From HKCCE3408 sp039183205 (GTDB lineage Bacteria > Pseudomonadota > Alphaproteobacteria > Rhodobacterales > Rhodobacteraceae): a stretch of DNA of 64,000 nt. The notes beneath the pieces are model-generated. The model saw only the letters and a list, made by a program, of their open reading frames with translations, made no database searches and was not told the origin of the DNA. Location: positions 89,354 through 153,353 of the forward strand of contig JBCDBR010000005.1 of assembly GCA_039183205.1 (NCBI GenBank). The letters are read 5' to 3'. Below, piece after piece: positions 51,930 through 61,488 of the stretch (position 1 is its first letter; every line of letters starts with the position of its first letter). Position numbers and translations under genes: made by a program.

Positions 51930-52795
51930 GCCCGTACCAAATCCTCATAGGCTTGGGCGACCCCTTTGACCATCTCGCCGACCTCGAAGTTGTAGTCGCC
52001 GATCTGTCCAACCGGGGTCACTTCGGCGGCGGACCCGGTGAGCCAGCATTGCTCAAAGCTCTCAAGTTCACCGGGCATGATATGGCGCTGGTGAACCTTG
52101 ATCTGGCGCTGCTCCAGCATGCCGATCACAGTTTGCCGCGTAATGCCATTGAGGAAGACATCGGCCGTGGGTGTGTGCACCTCGCCGTCTTTGACAAAGA
52201 AGATGTTCGCACCCGTCGCCTCGGCCACATAATTGCGGTAATCCATGAACAAAGCGTCCGAGCAGCCTTTGGCTTCGGCTTCGTGTTTGGACATCGTGCA
52301 AATCATGTACAAACCAGCGGCTTTTGCATGTACGGGAATTGTCTCCGGCGAGGGCCGCTTCCAGCGGCTGATGTCGAGCTTGGCGCCCTTGTATTTCGCG
52401 TCACCGTAGTAGCTGCCCCATTCCCAAGCCGCGACGGCCATGCGAACCGCATTTTTGGCTGAGCTCACGCCCATATCTTCGCCGGAACCCCGCCATGCGA
52501 TCGCACGTACATAAGCGTCCGACAGCCCGTTGGCGCGCATGACCTCGTATTTTGCGGCTTCGATTTCGTCTACGGTGTAGGGCACCAACACATCAACCAT
52601 GCGACCGGAGGCCAAAAGACGTTCCGAATGCTTGCGGCTTTCGAAGATCTTTCCACCATATGCGCGTTCGCCTTCGAACACGCTCGAGGCGTAGTGCATT
52701 GCATGGGTTAAAATGTGCACATTGGCAGATCTCCAATCCACCAATTTGCCATCGAGCCAGATCGTTCCGTCACGATCATCATACGCGCCTGCCAT
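51926..52795 (-). CDS. ilvE: Branched-chain amino acid aminotransferase
   Basis: Fold-type IV PLP aminotransferase for valine, leucine and isoleucine. 289 residues: HAMHYASSVFEGERAY, the PLP Lys region VHAKAAGLYM, EATGANIFFVKDGEVHTP, LNGITRQTVI. ATG at 52795 has GGAAGGGA upstream. It is divergent from petP with 159 bp between, which hold two identical 8-bp palindromes. The stop interlocks with the HEPN-like gene (CTAA). Confidence 0.94.
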   Translation of the reverse strand: MAGAYDDRDGTIWLDGKLVDWRSANVHILTHAMHYASSVFEGERAYGGKIFESRKHSERLLASGRMVDVLVPYTVDEIEAAKYEVMRANGLSDAYVRAIAWRGSGEDMGVSSAKNAVRMAVAAWEWGSYYGDAKYKGAKLDISRWKRPSPETIPVHAKAAGLYMICTMSKHEAEAKGCSDALFMDYRNYVAEATGANIFFVKDGEVHTPTADVFLNGITRQTVIGMLEQRQIKVHQRHIMPGELESFEQCWLTGSAAEVTPVGQIGDYNFEVGEMVKGVAQAYEDLVRA

Positions 52796-52835
52796 CGGTC
52801 CCTTCCTTCCACAGCAGAGGATATTTTTTTGATTA

Positions 52836-52875
52836 TTGCGCAAGTTAGGACCGAACCGGACATAATATTGCGCAA
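52836..52875. promoter_or_regulatory. Two TTGCGCAA palindromes between ilvE and petP
   Basis: TTGCGCAA occurs at 52836-52843 and 52868-52875, each preceded by AT-rich ATTA or AATA, with 32 bp between equivalent points (about three helical turns). They are placed in the divergent promoter region of ilvE and the MarR-type petP. Likely regulator sites, possibly for PetP itself; inferred from symmetry and repetition. Confidence 0.6.
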
Positions 52876-52954
52876 AACCCGCCAGGAACTAACAATTGAT
52901 TCTTGGAAAGTCAACAAGGCTGACATAAAATATGCAAAAGGACGGAGGAGAGGG

Positions 52955-53470
52955 ATGTCCGAACGTGGCACGGTGCCTCAGGTGACCAGAGGCGAAAGCC
53001 TATTGTTCCTGACGGATGATCAGCTTCGGCGCGGGATTGAGGCGATGTTCTTCGCCTATCGCGGCTTTACGGCCGATCCCGACCGTATCTTGGCCGAAAA
53101 GGGATTGGGTCGGGCGCATCACCGCGCGACGCATTTTATCAATCGGCTTCCGGGCACGACGGTTAATCGGTTGCTTGAAGTCTTGGGTGTGACCAAACAA
53201 TCCCTCAACCGCGTGCTGCGAACACTGATCGACGAGGGTTTGGTCGAGGCACGGGTCGGTGTGCGCGACCGTCGCGAACGGCATCTCTACCTGACCGATG
53301 CCGGCGCCGCGTTGGAGCGCGAATTGTCGGATGCGCAACGCGCCCGCATGCGCGCGGCCTATCGCGCCGCCGGTCCCGATGCGGTGGCGGGCTTTCGACT
53401 GGTGTTGGAAGAGATGATGGATCCGGAGCATAAACGCCAATACCGGCAAGGTCAGGATCGCGCACAATGA
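52955..53470 (+). CDS. petP: MarR-family regulator PetP
   Basis: 171-residue winged-helix regulator. LPGTTVNRLLEVLGVTKQSLNRVLRTLIDEGLVE is the helix-turn-helix, and VRDRRERHLYLTDAG the wing. The pairing with an OmpR-type regulator with ATGA overlap is the petPR arrangement known from Rhodobacter capsulatus, where the pair is linked to cytochrome bc1 and c2 expression. ATG at 52955 has GGAGGAGAGGG just before. No bc1 genes are next to it here. Confidence 0.85.
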   Translation: MSERGTVPQVTRGESLLFLTDDQLRRGIEAMFFAYRGFTADPDRILAEKGLGRAHHRATHFINRLPGTTVNRLLEVLGVTKQSLNRVLRTLIDEGLVEARVGVRDRRERHLYLTDAGAALERELSDAQRARMRAAYRAAGPDAVAGFRLVLEEMMDPEHKRQYRQGQDRAQ

Positions 53471-54174
53471 TCGACGCTGCCCATCTCCTAATCGTTGAAG
53501 ATGACGAACATATCCGAACGCTTCTACAGAAGTTTCTAATGCGAAACGGGTTTCTGGCCTCTGCCGCGCGGGACGCAGCACATGCGCGGCGGCTCATTGA
53601 AGGATTGGAATTTGATCTCATCGTGCTCGATGTGATGATGCCTGGGGAGGACGGGCTTAGCCTCTGTCGCGAAATCCGGGAACACATCGCCACCCCCATC
53701 ATCCTGCTGACGGCCAAGGGCGAGGTCGGCGATCGCATCGCCGGGCTGGAGGCCGGTGCGGATGATTATTTGGCTAAACCTTTTGAGCCCAAGGAATTGC
53801 TGTTGCGGATCAACGCGATCCTTCGTCGGATGCCCGCGCCGGAGGTGATCGATGGATCGCCCAAAGTGTTGCATCTGGGTTCGGTCATCTATGATCTAGA
53901 ACGCGGCGATATGTGGCAAGGCGAGACGCAAATTCGGCTAACGGCCACAGAGTCCGCCTTGATGCGCATCTTTGCAACCAGCCCAAACAACCCGATCAGC
54001 CGGGCGAAATTGGTCGAGGATTTAGGCCGCGACAAATCCGGGGCAGAACAGGCCCAAGAACGGGCCGTCGATGTTCAGATCACCCGTCTTCGCCGTAAGA
54101 TTGAGGCCGATCCAAAGCAGCCCCGTTACCTGCAAACCGTACGGGGGGCGGGTTACATGCTGGCCCCGGATTGA
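53467..54174 (+). CDS. petR: OmpR-family response regulator PetR
   Basis: 235 residues. Receiver domain with EDDEH, phospho-Asp55 (VLDVMMPGEDG), T in LLTAK and Lys in LAKPFEP. The C-terminal winged helix has RLTATESALMRIF, RAVDVQITRLRRKIE and YLQTVRGAGYML. No histidine kinase is adjacent, as in other petPR loci. It is coupled to petP (ATGA) and to the next gene (TGATG). Confidence 0.9.
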   Translation: MIDAAHLLIVEDDEHIRTLLQKFLMRNGFLASAARDAAHARRLIEGLEFDLIVLDVMMPGEDGLSLCREIREHIATPIILLTAKGEVGDRIAGLEAGADDYLAKPFEPKELLLRINAILRRMPAPEVIDGSPKVLHLGSVIYDLERGDMWQGETQIRLTATESALMRIFATSPNNPISRAKLVEDLGRDKSGAEQAQERAVDVQITRLRRKIEADPKQPRYLQTVRGAGYMLAPD

Positions 54175-55097
54175 TGACGCTCCTGGTCGACAATCCGCTG
54201 AGTATCGCGCACGACATGCCGCCCGGCCACCCCGAGCAGGTGGACCGATACAAAGTCATTAGCGCGGCCATCTCAGGCCTTGATCTTGCGCGGGAAACCG
54301 CGTCCGCAGGGACACAATCCGACATCCTTTTGTGCCATCCCCAATCGCATATCGATGCCCTGTTCGAAGCCCGGCCGGCATCGGGATTTCAGGCACTTGA
54401 CGCCGATACCTTCTTATCTCCGGGGACCTGGGATGCCGCGCTAAGGGGGGTCGGGGGCATCTTGCGCGCGGTTGACGCGGTTATTGGTGGGGTTGCTGGC
54501 AATGCGTTCGTTTTGACGCGGCCGCCAGGGCACCACGCTGAGACGGAGACGGCGATGGGCTTTTGCCTTTTTGGTCTGGCCGCCATCGGTGCGCGGCATG
54601 CGTTGGAACGGCACGGCCTGTCGCGTGTCGCCGTGGTGGATTTCGATGTCCATCACGGCAATGGGACGCAAGATCTTTTGTGGCACGAACCGCGCGCGCT
54701 TTTCATCTCGTCGCATCAAATGCCGCTTTATCCCGGCAGTGGCGCGCCCGGTGAGCGCGGCGGCTCTGACAACATCCTGAACGTGCCGTTGGCGCCAGGA
54801 AGCGCCGGCGCAGAAATGCGAACCCGATATAAGGCCGCCGTGTTCCCGCGATTGCGTGCATGGGCACCCGAACTGATCATTTTGTCGGCCGGGTTTGATG
54901 CTCACATTGCCGATCCCTTGGCGTCGTTGAACTGGCAGACGGAGGATTTTGCCTGGCTCACGCGCGCGCTTTGCGACCTTGCGGATGAGGTCTGCGATGG
55001 CCGCGTGGTCTCGACACTCGAAGGCGGCTATGATCTCGATGCGTTGGCGGCCTCGGTCGTGGCACATCTGACGGAACTGAAGGAGCGGGGGGCATGA
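54174..55097 (+). CDS. Histone deacetylase-family amidohydrolase
   Basis: 307-residue zinc enzyme of the HDAC/acetylpolyamine amidohydrolase/AcuC superfamily. RPPGHHAE (paired catalytic His), VVDFDVHHGNGTQ (zinc Asp and His), FISSHQMPLYPGSG, LSAGFDAHIADPLA (zinc Asp), LEGGYD. Substrate unknown; acetylated small molecules or protein lysines are possible. It shares a base with the petR stop and overlaps xseB by 4 bp. Confidence 0.92.
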   Translation: MTLLVDNPLSIAHDMPPGHPEQVDRYKVISAAISGLDLARETASAGTQSDILLCHPQSHIDALFEARPASGFQALDADTFLSPGTWDAALRGVGGILRAVDAVIGGVAGNAFVLTRPPGHHAETETAMGFCLFGLAAIGARHALERHGLSRVAVVDFDVHHGNGTQDLLWHEPRALFISSHQMPLYPGSGAPGERGGSDNILNVPLAPGSAGAEMRTRYKAAVFPRLRAWAPELIILSAGFDAHIADPLASLNWQTEDFAWLTRALCDLADEVCDGRVVSTLEGGYDLDALAASVVAHLTELKERGA

Positions 55098-55336
55098 GCG
55101 ACAAGCCAGTCGACGAAATGAGCTTCGAAGAAGCGATCCAAGAATTAGAAGCCGTCGTCACCAAGCTCGACCGTGGCGATGTTCCGCTTGAGGCATCCAT
55201 TGCGCTTTACGAACGCGGTGCGCAGCTAAAGGCGCGCTGTGAATCCAAGTTGCGGGAGGCGGAAGAAAAGGTCGCGCAGATCACGCTTGACGGGGATGGC
55301 AACGCGACCGGGACGAAAGCCGCTGAGGGGCTTTAG
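55094..55336 (+). CDS. xseB: Exodeoxyribonuclease VII small subunit
   Basis: 80-residue helical protein: MSFEEAIQELEAVVTKLDRGDVPLEASIALYERG is the XseB signature (split here by family numbering), followed by CESKLREAEEKV. It partners XseA, which is elsewhere. Start overlaps the deacetylase stop (ATGA), and its stop abuts the ispA start. Confidence 0.94.
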   Translation: MSDKPVDEMSFEEAIQELEAVVTKLDRGDVPLEASIALYERGAQLKARCESKLREAEEKVAQITLDGDGNATGTKAAEGL

Positions 55337-56203
55337 GTGTTTCGTGAAAGGTTGGACGCGGCACAGGTCGCGATCGGCGCGTTTTTTGACGCCGAGCTGT
55401 TGCGGCTGAGCGAGGATGATGTCGCTCAGGGCGTGCGCTATGCGCTTAAGGGCGGCAAGCGTTTGCGCGGCTTTCTTGCAATTGAATCTGCTACGCTCTT
55501 TGATGTGTCACCAGTTCAAGCGATGCAGACGGCCGGTGCGGTCGAAGCAATCCACGCCTATAGCCTTGTCCATGACGATCTGCCTGCTATGGACGATGAC
55601 GATCTGCGTCGCGGCAAACCAACGATCCATGTGAAATGGGATGAAGCCGTCGCAGTTTTGGTGGGCGACGCGTTGCAGACCTTCGCTTTTGAGATGCTGG
55701 CGGATCCACGGACGGGATCGGCCCAGACCCGCTGTGATCTCATTGCGACCATGGCCCGTGCCGCTGGTGCGGCCGGCATGGTATTGGGCCAGGCCCAGGA
55801 CATTGCGGCAGAGACCGCCGCAGCGCCTTTGTCGCTGGATCAAATCACCGCGCTTCAGCGCAACAAAACCGGGCAACTGATCGAATGGCCGGCCTGCGCG
55901 GGCGCCATCCTTGCCGGCGAAGACGCATCATGCCTGCGGCGTTACGCCCGCGCCATCGGTCTTGCCTTCCAAATCGCCGATGACATCTTGGACGTTGAAG
56001 GGGATGCTGCGGTGGCCGGAAAGCGTGTGGGCAAAGATGATGCAGCCGGCAAGGCGACGTTTGTATCCCATCTCGGCCTTGATGCCGCGCGCCGCCGCGC
56101 GATGCATCTGGTAGAAGAGGCCGAAGACGCGTTGACGCCGTATGCCGGACGCGCAAGCAATCTGCGCGATTTGGCAAAGTACATGGTGGCGCGGGATCGG
56201 TAA
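55337..56203 (+). CDS. ispA: Farnesyl diphosphate synthase (geranyltranstransferase)
   Basis: Trans-prenyltransferase that extends DMAPP/GPP to farnesyl diphosphate. 288 residues: GGKRLRGFL, first aspartate motif DDLPAMDDDDLRRGKPT, GQAQDI, NKTGQLI, second motif FQIADDILDVEGD. GTG start immediately after the xseB stop with no gap. Together with dxs ten bases downstream it forms the isoprenoid part of the operon. Confidence 0.95.
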   Translation: MFRERLDAAQVAIGAFFDAELLRLSEDDVAQGVRYALKGGKRLRGFLAIESATLFDVSPVQAMQTAGAVEAIHAYSLVHDDLPAMDDDDLRRGKPTIHVKWDEAVAVLVGDALQTFAFEMLADPRTGSAQTRCDLIATMARAAGAAGMVLGQAQDIAAETAAAPLSLDQITALQRNKTGQLIEWPACAGAILAGEDASCLRRYARAIGLAFQIADDILDVEGDAAVAGKRVGKDDAAGKATFVSHLGLDAARRRAMHLVEEAEDALTPYAGRASNLRDLAKYMVARDR

Positions 56204-56213
56204 GAGAAGTGAC

Positions 56214-58129
56214 ATGACGGATCGCCCTATAACTCCACAGCTAGACCAGATCCAAACGCCAGCCGATCTCAAACGGCTGTCGATACCGCAATTGCAGCGG
56301 GTTGCCGACGAATTGCGCGCTGAGACAATTTCGGCGGTCGCAATGACCGGAGGGCATTTGGGCGCAGGGCTTGGCGTTGTCGAGCTCACGGTTGCGCTTC
56401 ACCACGTGTTCGACGCGCCCCGCGATAAGCTGATTTGGGATGTGAGCCATCAATGCTACCCGCACAAAATTCTCACCGGCCGTCGGGATCGAATAAGAAC
56501 TCTGCGCCAAAAAGAAGGCCTGAGTGGATTTACCAAGCGCAGCGAAAGCGCTTATGACCCGTTTGGTGCAGCACATTCTTCTACAAGTATTTCGGCCGCC
56601 TTGGGTTTTGCCGTGGCGCGCGATCTCGGCGGCGATAGTCCGACCGGCCATGGCGACGTGGTTGCCGTAATTGGCGATGGTGCCCTGAGCGCCGGAATGG
56701 CCTATGAGGCGCTCAACAATGCGGGCCACTTGGGCAAGCGGTTGATCGTCGTTCTTAACGACAACGACATGTCCATTGCGCCGCCTGTTGGGGCGATGTC
56801 GGCCTATTTGTCCAGGCTTTACGCAGGTGCGCCGTTTCAAGACCTCAAAGCCGCCGCGAAGGGCGCAGTGTCTCTACTGCCCGAGCCGTTTCAAGAAGGC
56901 GCGCGGCGGGCGAAAGAGCTTCTGAAAGCGGCGACTGTCGGCGGAACGCTGTTCGAAGAGCTGGGCTTTTCTTATGTCGGGCCGATTGACGGGCACGACC
57001 TTGAAAGCCTGGTATCGGTGTTATCGACGGCCAAAACGCGCGCCGATGGGCCCGTGCTGATCCACGCCATCACCGAAAAGGGCAAGGGCTACGCGGAACA
57101 CCGGCCCGACAAAGGCCATGCGACTGCGAAATTCGATGTGGTCACCGGAGAGCAACAAACGGCAAAGTCAAACGCGCCGAGTTACACAAAGGTCTTCGCA
57201 CAAGCACTGATTGTTGAAGCCATCGATGACCCGCATATCACAGCAGTGACCGCCGCGATGCCGGACGGTACTGGCTTGAACCTATTCGCCGAACGCTTTC
57301 CGGATCGGTGTTTCGATGTCGGTATTGCCGAGCAACATGCTGTGACCTTTTGCGCTGGTATGGCGGCTGGCGGGTTGAAACCCTTTTGCGCGCTTTATTC
57401 CACGTTCTTGCAGCGTGGATATGACCAGGTGGTCCATGATGTCGCGATCCAGCGTCTGCCCGTGCGATTTGCGATCGATCGCGCTGGTCTGGTCGGCGCC
57501 GACGGAGCAACCCATGCCGGCAGCTTTGACGTGGCCTTTTTGTCCAATTTGCCGGGTTTCGTCGTAATGGCTGCGGCTGATGAGGCCGAATTGATGCACA
57601 TGGTCGCCACAGCGCGGTCCATCGATGATCGGCCATCGGCGTTCCGCTTCCCCCGTGGCGAGGGCGTTGGCATTGAACTGCCCGAACGCGGCGAAGTCCT
57701 CGACATCGGTCGCGGCCGCATGCTTGTCGAAGGGAGCGGCGTTGCAATCCTGAGCTTTGGTGCCCGTCTCAAGGAGGTGCGCGACGCAGCCGAGGCGCTG
57801 CACAAAAAGGGGGTTACACCGACAATCGCCGATGCGCGGTTTGCTAAACCCTTGGACACAGCTTTGATCGATGAGTTGGTGGCCTCCCACGCCGCACTTC
57901 TCACTATTGAGGAGGGTGCCGTCGGCGGATTTGGCAGCCATGTGGCCCAGCATTTAGCGGACAGTGGGGCTTTTGATCGTGGACTGATATACCGTTCGAT
58001 GGTCTTGCCAGACACGTTTATCGATCAGGCTAGCCCATCGGATATGTACGCCGTGGCGCGCATGAATGCCGACGATATCGCCGCCAAGGTGCTCGACGTG
58101 ATGGGCGTGGCCAGCTTGGAGCGCCGCGC

Positions 58130-58133
<4 letters not shown>
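56214..58133 (+). CDS. dxs: 1-deoxy-D-xylulose-5-phosphate synthase
   Basis: TPP enzyme joining pyruvate and glyceraldehyde 3-phosphate, entry to the MEP isoprenoid pathway. 639 residues: DVSHQCYPHKILTGRRD, GDGALSAGMAYEALNNAG (TPP motif), GPIDGHD, DVGIAEQHAVTFCAGMA with the catalytic Glu, and DRAGLVGADGATHAGSFD. ATG at 56214 in the AAGTGAC context; upstream open frame lies inside ispA. Last gene of the petP-dxs run. Confidence 0.96.
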
Positions 58134-58900
<767 letters not shown>

Positions 58901-59114
58901 GGCGCCTCCTGCCGTGCCATATGCGGCAGCTACAGCGTCACGGCAAGTTCGGCATGCGAGGTCCGGCGGACTTGGTCCGTCATTGCGCCGATAGCGATCA
59001 GAAATCCGGCAGCACTGGGCGGGCGTCGCGCGCTGAAACGACGCAATGGCGGCGCTCTGTGATCAAGACCGCGGCGGCTTGCATTCCGGAGATGTTCAAA
59101 ATGTGACGGCCGTG

Positions 59115-59579
59115 TCATCCGGTTGGCAAGGTAATGGCGGGTGAAAACGCGTAGCCGTCGGGTGCCAGGATCGTGCATTCCCGTAAGCCATGCGGTTTGT
59201 CGGATGGCGCCTCAATTACCAGATGCCCGGCCGCCGTGGCCCGCGCTGCGGCATCATCTGGATCGATACCAAACAGGTAAAACTGTGCACCGGGCCCGCG
59301 TGGGGGGTTTTCGGGAAGCAGAGCCAATAGGGGATGGCTGTGGAAGGTCCCGTCTGCATGCAATTGCATGAAGGCCGAGCCATGTTGCGCGATTGCGAAA
59401 TCATCCGACAATCTATGGATCGTGATCTCAAAGATCTCTGACAAGAATGCGGCCAATGCGCGGACGTCTCGCGTCAGAAGGTTAACGCCAAGCGCGGTGA
59501 GGCTGCGGCCGAACGCGTCGGCTGACACAGTTTCAAGATCCATGCCTTGGATGGAGGCGTGTTTGGCCAGGTTTTGCAA
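59115..59579 (-). CDS. VOC-superfamily (glyoxalase-like) protein
   Basis: About 154 residues with one VOC fold: LGVNLLTRDVRALAAFLSEIFEITI, FMQLHADGTFHSHPLLALL, DAAARATAAGHLVI and LAPDGYAFSPAITLP. Metal ligands are plausible at His and Glu positions but not certain. Start ambiguous: TTG 59579 (GAGAAG two bases upstream) or ATG 59543. Function unknown; VOC proteins include isomerases, dioxygenases and binding proteins. Confidence 0.78.
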   Translation of the reverse strand: MQNLAKHASIQGMDLETVSADAFGRSLTALGVNLLTRDVRALAAFLSEIFEITIHRLSDDFAIAQHGSAFMQLHADGTFHSHPLLALLPENPPRGPGAQFYLFGIDPDDAAARATAAGHLVIEAPSDKPHGLRECTILAPDGYAFSPAITLPTG

Positions 59580-59631
59580 GACTTCTCATCTGCAAAGGGT
59601 GCATCCGATCATCACAATTCCTGCACGCCTG

Positions 59632-61488
59632 TCACTCCGCGGCGTGTGAGACGTCTATGAAACCGCCCGATTGACGGGTCCAATAACGCGTGTAGAGCCC
59701 GTTTTGATCCAGGAGCTCTCTATGGTTGCCCTGCTCCGCGATCTTGCCATCATCTAACACGATGATCCGGTCCATCGCGGCAATCGTGGAAAGCCGATGC
59801 GCGATCGCGATTACGGTTTTGCCTTGCATCACCTGGCCGAGCGTTTCCTGGATTGCGGCCTCGACCTCGCTATCGAGCGCAGATGTCGCCTCATCCAGCA
59901 CCAAAATCGGGGCATCTTTTAAGATCGCGCGGGCCAGAGCGATCCGCTGCCGTTGGCCGCCAGACAATTTTACGCCGCGCTCGCCGAGAAAGGCACCATA
60001 GCCGCGGCGTCCTTTGTGGTCTTGCAGGCCTTCGATAAAGTCGTGTGCCTCGGCCCGCTTGGCCGCGGCAATGACCGCAGCGTCCGTCGCATCGGTGCGA
60101 CCATAGCGGATATTGTCCATCGCGGTGCGATTAAACATCGCGGTTTCTTGCGTCACCATGCCGATCTGTGCCCGCAGGCTTTCCTGTTCGACCGTTGCGA
60201 TGTCTTGCCCGTCGATGCGAACATGTCCTGCTTCGGTGTCGTAAAGCCGCAAGAGCAGGTTCAGTAAAGTCGATTTCCCGGCTCCCGACGCGCCCACGAT
60301 GGCAACCTTTTCACCGGGTGCGATGGTCAAGTTGATTTGATCCACTCCGCCGACTTTGCGGCCGTAGGCAAAACTCACCTTGTCAAATTCGATGCGCCCT
60401 TGGCTAACGCGGATTGGCGGCACGCCGGCAGCGTCCTCAATCCGGTTGCTGGGTGCGATGGTCTGCATCCCATTTTCCACCTCACCCAAGTGGCTATAAA
60501 TGCTCATCAAAGTATAGCTGATCCAGCCCGTCATCTGACTAAGTCGGATTGTGATCGCGCCAGCTGCTGCGACATCTCCGGGCGTGATGCCATTGCTGCG
60601 CATACCGATGGCGATGCCGACCATCGCTACGGGCAAAATTCCGGCGATGAAGATCAGCCCAAACCGGAACGCGGTCTGCACTTCGCCAAAGGTGAGGGCC
60701 TTTTGCCGAAGCGTTTCCATAGCTCCGATAGCCATGGTGTCTTCATGCGCGGCACCAGCGAAGAGTTTGACGGTCTTGACGTTGCTAATCGTGTCAACGA
60801 TTTGACCTGTTACGCCTGCACGCGCCTCGGCACGCGCAGCGGATCGGGACCGAATAATCGGCAACATCAGTCGCAAAAACACAATGTAGCCGGCAAACCA
60901 AACGACAAGGACCAAAGCCATCCAGAAGCTCATTGCGCCAAGCAGGACAGCCGTGCCCAGTACCGTAGCCAAACCGAAGGTGATGGCATTGACGGTTTCA
61001 ACGACAATCTCTGTGAGCGAGTTGGACGTTTGCACCTCTTTCTGCGCGATGCGGCCGGCGAAATCGTTGTCGAAGAACGTCACCGATTGGCCCATCGTCC
61101 AACGGTAAAGCCGGGCAAGCACAAGCTTGTAGATGTTTGGCCCGATCATGACGGATTGGGTCAGAGCCAAACCGCCAAAAAAAAGCGGCCGCAAGATAAG
61201 CAACACGATCAAGGAAACGAGGACCAGACCCCCGTGTTGGGCAAGAAACGCGCCCTCCGGCGTCTGATCGACCGCGTCGACGACCGCACCGAGCAGATAC
61301 ATCGACAAAACTTCAACCACGCCGGCAAGGACCGAGATGGCCACGCCGATCCAAACAACCCGCCAACCCCCGTTCAAGCACCAAAGCATAAAGTCCCGCA
61401 GAGCAAGCGGTGGCGTGCCTTTGGCTGGCCTGTCGGTTTCGACCTGGTTCCCGGCAGAGCGTATGAAGCGGCGCATCGCCTTGATCAT
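59632..61488 (-). CDS. ABC exporter half-transporter B (TMD-NBD)
   Basis: 618 residues, six membrane helices (about 50-340) then an ATPase: Walker A GASGAGKST, Q-loop GMVTQETAMF, signature LSGGQRQRIALARAIL, Walker B ILVLDEATSALD, H-loop IAHRLST. ATG at 61488 overlaps the stop of the other half-transporter (ATGA). The two NBDs are nearly the same in sequence, so a heterodimeric exporter (MsbA/LmrCD-like) is likely. Substrate unknown; lipid or drug export possible. Confidence 0.92.
   Translation of the reverse strand: MIKAMRRFIRSAGNQVETDRPAKGTPPLALRDFMLWCLNGGWRVVWIGVAISVLAGVVEVLSMYLLGAVVDAVDQTPEGAFLAQHGGLVLVSLIVLLILRPLFFGGLALTQSVMIGPNIYKLVLARLYRWTMGQSVTFFDNDFAGRIAQKEVQTSNSLTEIVVETVNAITFGLATVLGTAVLLGAMSFWMALVLVVWFAGYIVFLRLMLPIIRSRSAARAEARAGVTGQIVDTISNVKTVKLFAGAAHEDTMAIGAMETLRQKALTFGEVQTAFRFGLIFIAGILPVAMVGIAIGMRSNGITPGDVAAAGAITIRLSQMTGWISYTLMSIYSHLGEVENGMQTIAPSNRIEDAAGVPPIRVSQGRIEFDKVSFAYGRKVGGVDQINLTIAPGEKVAIVGASGAGKSTLLNLLLRLYDTEAGHVRIDGQDIATVEQESLRAQIGMVTQETAMFNRTAMDNIRYGRTDATDAAVIAAAKRAEAHDFIEGLQDHKGRRGYGAFLGERGVKLSGGQRQRIALARAILKDAPILVLDEATSALDSEVEAAIQETLGQVMQGKTVIAIAHRLSTIAAMDRIIVLDDGKIAEQGNHRELLDQNGLYTRYWTRQSGGFIDVSHAAE

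Noticed and set aside
58930..59178. 82-codon minus-strand frame between the sodium channel and the VOC gene
   Set aside because: Overlaps the VOC gene 3' end, is Arg/His-rich with no domain and no ribosome binding site.
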